From assembly GCA_963732335.1 (NCBI GenBank), contig CAVSZO010000005.1, forward strand, positions 124,001-188,000: DNA of 64,000 nt. Direction: 5' to 3'. The position numbers and the translations under genes are program-made. The notes beneath the pieces were generated by a model that saw only the letters and a list, made by a program, of their open reading frames with translations, ran no database searches and had not been told where the DNA came from. Origin of the DNA: Desertimonas sp963732335. Its GTDB lineage: Bacteria > Actinomycetota > Acidimicrobiia > Acidimicrobiales > Ilumatobacteraceae. Of this stretch, positions 18,140-24,832 are shown in pieces. The stretch's first letter is position 1. Every line of letters begins with the position of its first letter.

Positions 18140-19345
18140 ATGAGCGAGAAGGCGGATCAGACCCTCGCCGTGTTTCTGCTCGACAGCGGAGACTCGGCCC
18201 GACGACTGTTGAAAACGGTCGAGAGGATCGACAAGGGCGACAAGAGCGTCAAGATCGTCGACGCCGCGATCGCCGATCACCACAAGCGCGGACGGGTGAC
18301 GGTCAAGCAGACACACGACGTCAGCGGACGCAAGGGCGGGTTCCGCGGCGGATCGATCGGAGTGATCGCCGGGGCCGTGATGCTCGGTCCGCCCGGGGCT
18401 GCGGTCGGCGGTGCCGTCGGCGCGACCCTGTCGGGCCTGTATTCGCGATTCCGCGACGTTGGTATCGACGACAAGTTCATGCGCAAGGTCGCCCATGACA
18501 TCGATCGGGGCAGGAGCGCCGTCTTTGTCCAGTACGAAGGCGACTGGAGCGCGTCGATCGGAGCCGTCAGCGATGTCATCCGAGCCGAGCATGGTGAGTT
18601 GATCCACAGCACGCTCCCTGCCGACAAGGCGGCGGCACTGCAGGCCCTCGTCGCACCCGCCGTCGACGACCTCGGGGGTGAGGAGACTGTGGCGGACTAC
18701 GAGGTCGAAATCGCGTCCGAGGCCGGGGCGACACCATCCGAGCAACCGGCAGAACCGGGTGAACCGGCTCCGGCGACGGAGGCACCCGCAGCGCCTCGCG
18801 CATCCGACAAGGCGGCAGCCAAGCCCGATGATCTCACCCAGCTCGCCGGTGTCGGCTCGAAGTCAGCCGAGGCCCTCAACGCAGCCGGGATGACCACGTA
18901 CGCGGCACTGGCCGAGGCGAACGAGCCTGCCATCCGCGAGGCGCTCCACGCGTCCGACATCGTCGCTCGTTCGAACGTGTCGACGTGGCCGATGCAAGCG
19001 AGCTACGCCGCCAAGGGAGACTGGCAGGGACTGGCGAAGTACAACCAGCGCCGATCCGGTCAGGCGAGGGCGACAACCGCGAAGTCGAAGGCCGCCCCAG
19101 TTGCAGACGAAACAGACGATCTGACCCAGATCAGCGGTATCGGGCCACGGATGGAGATGTTGCTCAATGCCGAGGGCGTGACGACCTATGCGGCACTGCG
19201 TCAGGCGTCGGCCGACGATCTGCGCACGATTGTGGCCCGCGGCGGGGCACTGCCGCCCTCGAGCCTCGCGACATGGCCGACCCAGGCGGCGTTCGCGATC
19301 AAGGGCGACTGGAACGGACTCACGGCATACAACAAGAGCCACTAG
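18140..19345 (+). CDS. DUF1269-like membrane-associated protein fused to two helix-hairpin-helix domains
   Basis: A 401-residue intact protein with three parts. Residues 1-170 resemble the DUF1269 family: ADQTLAVFLLDSGDSARRLL, a Gly-rich hydrophobic segment (GVIAGAVMLGPPGAAVGGAVGA) and a return domain with a predicted ferredoxin-like fold. A Pro/Ala/Glu linker follows (195-230). Then come two related units starting DDLTQLAGVGSKSAEALNAA and DDLTQISGIGPRMEMLLNAE, each ending in a W-P-x-Q-A-x-x-A-x-K-G-D-W-x-G-L block. The units are helix-hairpin-helix (DUF4332-like) repeats that usually bind DNA or partner proteins. The combination of a glycine-zipper segment with HhH repeats is unusual; function is unknown. 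Confidence 0.75.
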   Translation: MSEKADQTLAVFLLDSGDSARRLLKTVERIDKGDKSVKIVDAAIADHHKRGRVTVKQTHDVSGRKGGFRGGSIGVIAGAVMLGPPGAAVGGAVGATLSGLYSRFRDVGIDDKFMRKVAHDIDRGRSAVFVQYEGDWSASIGAVSDVIRAEHGELIHSTLPADKAAALQALVAPAVDDLGGEETVADYEVEIASEAGATPSEQPAEPGEPAPATEAPAAPRASDKAAAKPDDLTQLAGVGSKSAEALNAAGMTTYAALAEANEPAIREALHASDIVARSNVSTWPMQASYAAKGDWQGLAKYNQRRSGQARATTAKSKAAPVADETDDLTQISGIGPRMEMLLNAEGVTTYAALRQASADDLRTIVARGGALPPSSLATWPTQAAFAIKGDWNGLTAYNKSH

Positions 19346-19382
19346 GGCCCTTCTTGCCGCGGTACCGACGACTTGCGGTCGA

Positions 19383-19709
19383 TCAGGATGTCGACGTAGG
19401 TCCTGTCGTGTCGACCGACTCGGTGCCGTCCGGCCCGGTCGTGGCGGTCGCCGCGGGCCCCGTGCCCGCCGCCGGGTCGGTCGAATCGACGACGGCAGCG
19501 GGGACGGTCGAGGCCGGTGCATCGTCGTCGTCGCCATCGTCGCCACCCGAGATGACGGCGAGCACCACGGCGATGACCAGGACGGCGGCAACGGCAGCAC
19601 CGATGATGACGCCGCGACGAGTCATCGAGCGCTTCCGCTCCTGCTTGGCCAGCTCGTCCTGACGAAGCTGGCGGTTGGCCTTTTGACGCTCGCGACGTTC
19701 GGTTCCCAC
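19383..19709 (-). CDS. Small single-pass membrane protein with acidic Thr-rich outer tail
   Basis: A 108-residue product from GTG 19709, nine bases after TAGTGT (leaderless). A very basic N-terminus (RERQKANRQLRQDELAKQERKR) leads into one membrane helix (about residues 34-54, VIIGAAVAAVLVIAVVLAVI). An acidic run GGDDGDDDDAP and a Thr/Pro/Ala-rich tail follow. The N-terminal half resembles the anchor of actinobacterial membrane peptidyl-prolyl isomerases, but no isomerase domain follows before the stop. It converges on the HhH protein gene. Function unknown. Confidence 0.65.
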   Translation of the reverse strand: MGTERRERQKANRQLRQDELAKQERKRSMTRRGVIIGAAVAAVLVIAVVLAVISGGDDGDDDDAPASTVPAAVVDSTDPAAGTGPAATATTGPDGTESVDTTGPTSTS

Positions 19710-19777
19710 GGCGGGGGAACACTACTGGTCGAACCGCCTGCTCCGGCCTGACGAGGCGGCATCGATACGCTGCGATC

Positions 19778-20017
19778 ATGGCGATCGTGAGGATGTTCGC
19801 GTCGGCGCGGACGGCGGCCGGCCGGTCCCGCGACGACCTGCCCGGCAATACCGTTGCCGAAGTGCTGGACGCCGCACGGCATCGCTACGGCGCGGCGTTC
19901 ACCGACGTCCTCGAAACGTGCCGTATCTGGGTCAATGGGGAGCCGGCAGCGCCCACCACGACGGTCTCCGGTAACGACGAGATAGCCGTCCTTCCGCCGG
20001 TGTCCGGGGGAACCTGA
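19778..20017 (+). CDS. MoaD/ThiS-family ubiquitin-like sulfur-carrier protein
   Basis: A 79-residue beta-grasp protein: VRMFASARTAAGRSRDDLPG, an alpha-helix around residues 24-38, then EIAVLPPVSGGT. MoaD/ThiS proteins carry sulfur as a thiocarboxylate on a C-terminal Gly-Gly. Here one Thr follows the Gly-Gly, so maturation would need trimming, or this is a regulatory or modifier-type member. TACGCT lies six bases before ATG 19778. The stop overlaps the next gene by one base (TGATG). No moaE, thiG or JAMM protease is visible nearby. Confidence 0.82.
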   Translation: MAIVRMFASARTAAGRSRDDLPGNTVAEVLDAARHRYGAAFTDVLETCRIWVNGEPAAPTTTVSGNDEIAVLPPVSGGT

Positions 20018-20526
20018 TGTCCGGTCAGGAAGCATTCGACCCCGCCTTGATGTCCGTCGATGAACTACGCCGCCGACGCGCCGAGCTGCAGTCGCTGGAC
20101 GACGCCGTCTCCTACGTGCGCCGCGTCGCCCACGGCCGCGCCGATCTCGCCCGTGACGCAATCAGCCGATCCAGCGACGACAGCGATCCGACTCCCGTCT
20201 ACGCCCGCCGCGATCTGCACGGCGAGCTTCGCGAGGTGCTTGCCGATCGGCTCCTCGGCGACGAGGCCCGGCCGCCACGGCCGGCCGAGGACTTCAGCGA
20301 GCATCCACTCGCCGTCGAGCTCGACGAGATCTGCGCAGCCAACGGGTTCAGCCGCCTCGACCGCCTGACCCGCGGTGAGCTGGAACAGCTCGTCGCTGCG
20401 CTCGACACGTTCGAACAGCGGGTCTCGACGCAGCGCAAAGCGGTCTACGACGAGCTCGACGCCCTCACCGAGGAACTCGTCGTCCGCTACCGCGCCGAAC
20501 AGGCCGAGCAGTTGGACGACGAATGA
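20017..20526 (+). CDS. RsiG-like protein with a c-di-GMP-binding-type motif
   Basis: A 169-residue, mostly helical cytoplasmic protein. The segment ELQSLDDAVSYVRRVAHGRA followed by Asp fits D(X)3S(X)2R(X)3H(X)3D. That has exactly the spacing of the E(X)3S(X)2R(X)3Q(X)3D motif I recall for RsiG, the c-di-GMP-dependent anti-sigma factor of WhiG in streptomycetes; here E is replaced by D and Q by H. The C-terminal part is a long coiled-coil hairpin (LEQLVAALDTFEQRVSTQRK). It overlaps the MoaD gene and the XRE gene, so the three are coupled. The RsiG assignment is an inference from motif spacing; a plain coiled-coil protein is the alternative. Confidence 0.55.
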   Translation: MSGQEAFDPALMSVDELRRRRAELQSLDDAVSYVRRVAHGRADLARDAISRSSDDSDPTPVYARRDLHGELREVLADRLLGDEARPPRPAEDFSEHPLAVELDEICAANGFSRLDRLTRGELEQLVAALDTFEQRVSTQRKAVYDELDALTEELVVRYRAEQAEQLDDE

Positions 20527-20867
20527 CACAACCGCGGAAGTCCCCGTTGTCCGACCTCGGCGAATTCATCAAGTCTCAGCGCGAGATCGCCAGCATGTCG
20601 GTGCGTCGCCTGGCCGAACTCGCCGACGTCTCCAACCCGTACCTCTCGCAGATCGAGCGGGGGTTGCGGCGTCCGTCGGCGGAGATCCTCCAGCAGCTGG
20701 CCCGCGCCCTGAAGATCAGTGTCGAAGCGCTGTACGTCCGCGCCGGACTGCTCGGCGACGTCGCCGACGACGCCCCCAGCGTGCGCGAGGCGATCGGCCG
20801 CGACCCCGACCTGACCCCCGAACAGAAACAAGCCCTCCTCAACGTCTACGAGAGTTTCCTCAGGTAG
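20523..20867 (+). CDS. XRE-family helix-turn-helix regulator
   Basis: A 114-residue regulator. The Cro/CI-type helix-turn-helix covers residues about 10-66 (LGEFIKSQREIASMSVRRLA and SNPYLSQIERGLRRPSAEIL). An acidic C-terminal extension follows with DPDLTPEQKQALLNVYESF, a stretch often seen in actinobacterial regulators of this size. It overlaps the RsiG-like gene by four bases (ATGA), so its regulation is probably linked to that operon. Target genes are unknown. Confidence 0.9.
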   Translation: MTQPRKSPLSDLGEFIKSQREIASMSVRRLAELADVSNPYLSQIERGLRRPSAEILQQLARALKISVEALYVRAGLLGDVADDAPSVREAIGRDPDLTPEQKQALLNVYESFLR

Positions 20868-20924
20868 CACGTCAGCCGCGGCGGGCCGGGAATGTTGAGC
20901 GGATCGGTAATGTTTGACCTTGTC

Positions 20925-22147
20925 GTGCCGCGGGTCGCCCTGATCTCCCTTCACACGTCCCCGCTCGTCCAGCCAGGCTCCGGCGACAGCGGAGGGATGA
21001 ACGTGTACGTGCGCGAGGTCGCCTCGGCGCTCGCCCAGGCCGGCGTCGAGTGCACGACGTACACGCGGGCCGACCGGCCAGGTCTGCCTGCCGAGCTGGT
21101 CGTCGAGCCGGGGCACTCGGTGGTGCACATCCCCGCCGGCCCATTCGACCTTCCCAAGGAGGCGCTCCCCGAGCAGGTCGACGTGCTTCGCCGACGGCGT
21201 CGGCGACCACATCGCGGCCACGGGCGGTGTCGACGTGATCCACGGCAACTACTGGCTGAGCGGTGTCGCCGGCCATCGCCTCAAGCACCGCTTCGACGTG
21301 CCGTTGGTTTCGACGTTCCACACCCTGGCCAGGGTCAAGGCCGAGGGCGGCGACCTCGAGCCGGAGTGGCGCGACCGCGCCGAGGCCGACGTGATCGGTT
21401 GCAGTGACGCGATCTGCGTCAGCTGTCCGGAGGAGGAGCGCCAGTTCCGCCGTCTGTACGGCGACCCTCACGGCGTGATCGAGACGGTGCCGCCGGCCGT
21501 CGAGCACGCCTTCTTCGCCCCCGGCGATCGGCGTGGCGCGCGTCGTGCCGTCGGCCTGCCAGCGGACCGGCCGATCATTCTGTTCGTCGGGCGGATCCAG
21601 CCGTTGAAGGGACCTGATGTGGCGGTCCGGGCCCTCGCCGGGCTCCACCGCAGCGACGCCATCCTCGTGCTCGTCGGTGGCGCCAGCGGAGCCGATGGTG
21701 CCGCCGAGCTGGCGGCGACGCGTGCCCTGGCAGCCGAGCTCGGACGTCGCCGACCGGGTGGTGTTCGTCGAGCCGAAGCCGCACCACCTGCTGTCGAGCT
21801 ACTACCGCGCGGCCGACGTCGTGATCGTTCCGAGCCGCAGCGAGAGCTTCGGGCTGGTCGCCCTCGAGGCGGCCGCCTGCGGCATCCCCGTCGTGGCCAG
21901 CGCGGTCGGCGGGCTGCTCAACGTCGTCCACGACGGCGTCACCGGACTGCTCGTCGATGGTCGCCAGCCCGAACGCTTCGCCCGCGCCCTGTCGCAGCTG
22001 ATCGACGATCCCGCCGGCGCGGCGGCGATGGGTGCCGCGGCATCCGTTCGCGCCCGGCGGTTCACCTGGAGCTTCACCGCCGAGCTCGTCTGCGCCGCCT
22101 CTACGCCGACCTCGTCGAACAGCGAACGCCGCTCGTCGCTCTGTTGA
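20925..22147 (+). CDS. mshA: D-inositol-3-phosphate glycosyltransferase (MshA-like), three frameshifts
   Basis: GT4-family enzyme for the first step of mycothiol synthesis, transferring GlcNAc to inositol-3-phosphate. Start GTG 20925 gives VPRVALISLHTSPLVQPGSG then SGGMNVYVREVASALA, the MshA N-terminus; ATG 20910 is the alternative. Later motifs are STFHTLARVKAE, ILFVGRIQPLKGPD and PSRSESFGLVALEAAACGIP (the E-x7-E site). Frames change near 21190, 21745 and 22085. The first two fit an extra base, the third a missing one. The end is unresolved: the stop at 22147 belongs to the frame before the last shift, and the corrected frame runs toward the next gene. A YbjN-type gene follows, as in mycobacteria (Rv0486-Rv0487). 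Confidence 0.85.
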
Positions 22148-22185
22148 ACCCCCGCCTCCGACCTGCCGACCTACGATCGGCGCCG

Positions 22186-22668
22186 GTGAGCGACCTCTAC
22201 GACGCCGCCGCGCTCGCCGACCTGGAGGCCGACATCGACCGATGGTTGGCGACGTTCGCCGGTTCGAACCCAGCCGTGCGCGCCGTCGATCGTGCCGACG
22301 GCGACGAGCGCCGGTGGTTCGTGCGGATGGAGGGGGAGGAGAAGGACGTCACGACGGTGTGGATCACCCTCGGCCAGCGCACGCTGCGCTACGAGACATA
22401 CGTGATGCCGGCGCCGGAGGAGAACGCCGCCGTGTTGTACGAACACCTGCTGCGACGCAACGAGCGCCTCGTCGGCGCCCACTTCTCGATCGGCGTCGAG
22501 GATGCGGTCTTCCTCCGCGGCGAACTGCCGTTGCCGGCGGTCACCGCCGACGAGCTGGACCGGGCGATCGGCACCCTCTACGCCACCGTCGAGCAGGTCT
22601 TTCGCGGCCTCTTGAAGATCGGCTTCGCCAGTCGTTTGCAAGCTCCCGCGGCCCCGCCGAAGCCCTGA
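22186..22668 (+). CDS. YbjN-domain protein downstream of mshA
   Basis: Start GTG 22186, eight bases after TACGAT (leaderless), gives 160 residues beginning VSDLYDAAALADLEADI. The fold is YbjN-like (type III secretion chaperone-like): FVRMEGEEKDVTTVWITLGQ, RYETYVMPAPEENAAVLYEH, LLRRNERLVGAHFSIG and DAVFLRGELPL. Mycobacteria have a protein of this family (Rv0487) directly after mshA. The conserved neighbourhood suggests a link with mycothiol, but no biochemical role is known to me. The frame is open upstream into mshA, which makes a longer fused reading possible but unlikely. Confidence 0.8.
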   Translation: MSDLYDAAALADLEADIDRWLATFAGSNPAVRAVDRADGDERRWFVRMEGEEKDVTTVWITLGQRTLRYETYVMPAPEENAAVLYEHLLRRNERLVGAHFSIGVEDAVFLRGELPLPAVTADELDRAIGTLYATVEQVFRGLLKIGFASRLQAPAAPPKP

Positions 22669-22717
22669 CGCACCGGAATCTGATTTCCCTTTCGGGAGAC
22701 GCGTGACGCCCAGGGGA

Positions 22718-22775
22718 GGTGTCCGGGTCGCTCGCCAATCGGGGATGTCGGTTCTCTTGCGGCGACCCGGACACC
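22718..22775. repeat. Inverted repeat with 14-base arms between ybjN and proC
   Basis: GGTGTCCGGGTCGC (22718-22731) is followed 30 bases later by its exact reverse complement (22762-22775). It lies after the ybjN stop (22668) and ends ten bases before the proC -10 (TACGTT, 22785-22790). It may be a terminator hairpin with a long loop, a dimer-binding site or a small mobile repeat. I saw no second copy in the window. Confidence 0.8.
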
Positions 22776-22796
22776 ACGCCCGGGTACGTTGCGTGG

Positions 22797-23612
22797 ATGG
22801 TTGCGACGACGTTCGACCTCGTCATCGTCGGCGGCGGCAACATGGGGACGGCCCTCGCCGGTGGCCTGCTCGCCGCCGGGATCGTGCCGGCGGATCACCT
22901 CGCCGTCTCCGAGGCGCTCTCGGCCCGACGGGAACAACTCGCCGATCTCCTGCCGGGCGTACAAGTCTTCGAAGCCGTCCCGCCGTGCACCGCCGCCGTG
23001 TTGGCGGTCAAGCCACCCGACGTGCCCGACGCCGCAGCCGCCGCGGTCACGGCCGGCGCCCGCCGCCTGCTGTCGATCGCCGCCGGCGTAGCGACTCGCC
23101 AGATCGAACACGCAGTAGCCGGCGTCACCGCCGACACGGTGGCGGTGATCCGGGCGATGCCGAACACCCCGGCGCTCGTCGGCGAGGGTGCCTCGGCGAT
23201 CAGCGGCGGTTCGGCGGCAACCGACGACGACCTCGACTGGGCCGAGGCGATCCTCGGCGGCGTCGGTCTGGTCGTGCGCGTCGCCGAAGGAGACCTCGAC
23301 GCCGTCACCGGCCTCAGCGGATCGGGGCCCGCCTACGTGTTCCTCGTCGCCGAGTCGCTGGTCGACGCGGCCGTCGACGCCGGGCTGTCGCCCGAGCTGG
23401 CGTCGACGTTGACGACACAGCTGCTCGTCGGCTCGGCAAGGTTGCTCGCTGAACGAGGCGACCCGGCAGCCCTGCGGGCGATGGTCACGTCGCCCGGTGG
23501 TACCACCGCGGCCGGACTTCGGGTGCTCGAGGAGCGGGGCGTGCGCGCCGCGTTCAGCGAGGCGGTCCAGGCGGCGACGCGGCGCAGCCGCGAGCTCTCG
23601 CCCGATCGGTGA
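22797..23612 (+). CDS. proC: Pyrroline-5-carboxylate reductase
   Basis: Last enzyme of proline synthesis, reducing pyrroline-5-carboxylate with NAD(P)H. The 271-residue product is intact: Rossmann motif VIVGGGNMGTALAGGLL, AVKPPDVPD, VIRAMPNTPALVGEGASAI, TGLSGSGPAYVFLVAESLVD, and the C-terminal signature MVTSPGGTTAAGLRVLEE. The frame is open to 22719, but ATG 22797 is six bases after TACGTT and starts directly at the dinucleotide fold. In mycobacteria proC (Rv0500) also lies between mshA and the hem genes. Confidence 0.95.
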   Translation: MVATTFDLVIVGGGNMGTALAGGLLAAGIVPADHLAVSEALSARREQLADLLPGVQVFEAVPPCTAAVLAVKPPDVPDAAAAAVTAGARRLLSIAAGVATRQIEHAVAGVTADTVAVIRAMPNTPALVGEGASAISGGSAATDDDLDWAEAILGGVGLVVRVAEGDLDAVTGLSGSGPAYVFLVAESLVDAAVDAGLSPELASTLTTQLLVGSARLLAERGDPAALRAMVTSPGGTTAAGLRVLEERGVRAAFSEAVQAATRRSRELSPDR

Positions 23613-23632
23613 CGGCGGCGCGCCGGCCGGCG

Positions 23633-23716
23633 TCAGATCCGCATCAGCGTGATCACGCCGGCGACGAGGATCAGGGCGAGAAGGAGAGCGATGGTCAGCG
23701 TCGTCGCAGGTCGCAC
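23633..23716 (-). CDS. Possible 27-residue single-helix membrane peptide
   Basis: From GTG 23716 the frame encodes a short basic start, then a continuous hydrophobic helix (TIALLLALILVAGVITLM) and a stop at 23633. It lies just beyond the SAM adenosyltransferase gene, whose frame overlaps its start, and converges with proC. The composition is that of a genuine small membrane protein. With no homologue recognised and no clear ribosome-binding site, it remains a candidate only. Confidence 0.35.
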   Translation of the reverse strand: MRPATTLTIALLLALILVAGVITLMRI

Positions 23717-24609
23717 CGGGTCGACGCTACTGGCGCTGGGTCAGATCGACGGGTGTTGCGACGGCGGTCGGTCTCGTCGCCGGCGGCCCTCAACACCACG
23801 GCGTCGCCCGGGCCGAGGGACAGCTCGGCGGCGGCAGACCGGCGATCGAGGGCGAGCGCGTACATCCCCTGGCTGTCGAGCACGAGACCGACGGTGCCCG
23901 CCGGCAGCTCGCCGAACGTCGTGGCGAGCCGAGCGCTTCGCCGCTCTTCGCCGCAGACGACGGTGACCACGTCGCCGTCGCGCTGGTCGGTGCCGGCCGC
24001 CAGGGCGGCGAGCTCGTCGGGCCCGACGTTGAGCTGGCAGTTGCCGAAGCGGTCGACCCACAGCACTTCGGCGTGAATTCCGTCGGCCTCCGTCCGCGGC
24101 AAGGCGATGACTCCGGGGACGAGGAGGGCGCTGTCGAGCGGAGCGCCGAGCTCGCCGAGGTCGACGCCGTTGCACAGGTGGGCGGCCGCCGGAGCGAACA
24201 CGTCGCGGCCGGCGAACGTCGCTCCCGGAGCTTCCAGCTGGTAGGTGGGGTTGTCGAGCTCGACCGCCCGCGTCGCTCCACCGGCGAGGGCGACGGCCGG
24301 GGCGAGCAGCCCGTTGTCGGGTCCGACGAGGACACCGGCACCATCGCCGACCTCGACGGCGATGGCCTTGCGGCTCGTGCCCACCCCGGGATCGACGACT
24401 GCCAGGACGACACCCTCGGCGACGTACGGGATCGCCCGGGCCAGCGCCAGCGACCCAGCGCGCACGTCGAAGGGCCGAATCCCGTGGGTGAGGTCGATGG
24501 TCGTCACATGCGGGGCGAGCTCTCGGATCACCGACTTGACGACTCCGGCGAACTCGTCGTCGAGCCCGTAGTCGGTGAGCAGGCTGACGGTCTCGTAGCG
24601 GCGCCCCAC
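23695..24609 (-). CDS. SAM hydroxide adenosyltransferase (DUF62, chlorinase/fluorinase fold)
   Basis: About 304 residues of the family that splits S-adenosylmethionine with hydroxide into adenosine and methionine. The N-terminal domain has SLLTDYGLDDEFAGVVKSVI, TIDLTHGIRPFDVRAGSLAL, VVDPGVGTSRKAIAVEV and VGPDNGLLAPA. The C-terminal domain has VLWVDRFGNCQLNV. Conserved Asp residues and the D-x-x-H-like TIDLTHG support hydrolase rather than halogenase activity. Start: GTG 24609, seven bases after TAGGTT, is preferred over the TTG at 24618 that lies within the promoter. The Arg-rich end (DRRRNTRRSDPAP) looks abnormal and may hide another indel. Confidence 0.88.
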   Translation of the reverse strand: MGRRYETVSLLTDYGLDDEFAGVVKSVIRELAPHVTTIDLTHGIRPFDVRAGSLALARAIPYVAEGVVLAVVDPGVGTSRKAIAVEVGDGAGVLVGPDNGLLAPAVALAGGATRAVELDNPTYQLEAPGATFAGRDVFAPAAAHLCNGVDLGELGAPLDSALLVPGVIALPRTEADGIHAEVLWVDRFGNCQLNVGPDELAALAAGTDQRDGDVVTVVCGEERRSARLATTFGELPAGTVGLVLDSQGMYALALDRRSAAAELSLGPGDAVVLRAAGDETDRRRNTRRSDPAPVASTRCDLRRR

Positions 24610-24657
24610 GGCCAGCAACCTACTGGCGGCTTCCCGCGCCCGTCCCCGGACGCGACA

Positions 24658-24692
24658 AGGGCTGATGCCAACCCCCCGATGGCACCAGCCCT
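24658..24692. repeat. Hairpin in the divergent promoter region
   Basis: agggctgatgcca and tggcaccagccct (13-base arms with one mismatch, 9-base loop) lie between the divergent SAM adenosyltransferase gene and the acyl-CoA synthetase gene. Because both neighbours point away, a terminator role is unlikely. A regulatory protein site or a relic is more plausible. The rest of 24619-24832 holds no gene. Confidence 0.55.
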
Positions 24693-24802
24693 GGTCGGCG
24701 CTGCCAGGCGAACCCGGCGCGTCTCAACGAGTGGGAGCCTACGCCGCGATTGAGCATGCGAAAAGTGTCACAATCAAATTTTGGGGGCCGATATCGTCGG
24801 CG

Positions 24803-24816
24803 GTCCGATAACGGAC
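24803..24816. promoter_or_regulatory. Candidate operator ahead of the acyl-CoA synthetase gene
   Basis: GTCCGATAACGGAC is an inverted repeat with 5-base arms and a 4-base centre, ending 16 bases before the GTG start at 24833. It lies just after an AT-rich stretch (24759-24783) that stands out in this GC-rich window and includes possible -10 elements such as TATCGT (24792-24797). Its arms differ from those of the dehydrogenase operator, so a different regulator would be expected. Confidence 0.4.
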
Positions 24817-24832
24817 GACAGCGGGGGGCGCC

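Noticed and set aside
24619..24832. A SAM riboswitch ahead of the SAM adenosyltransferase
   Set aside because: The hairpin at 24658-24692 lacks the conserved core and kink-turn elements I would expect, and the gene appears to be leaderless.
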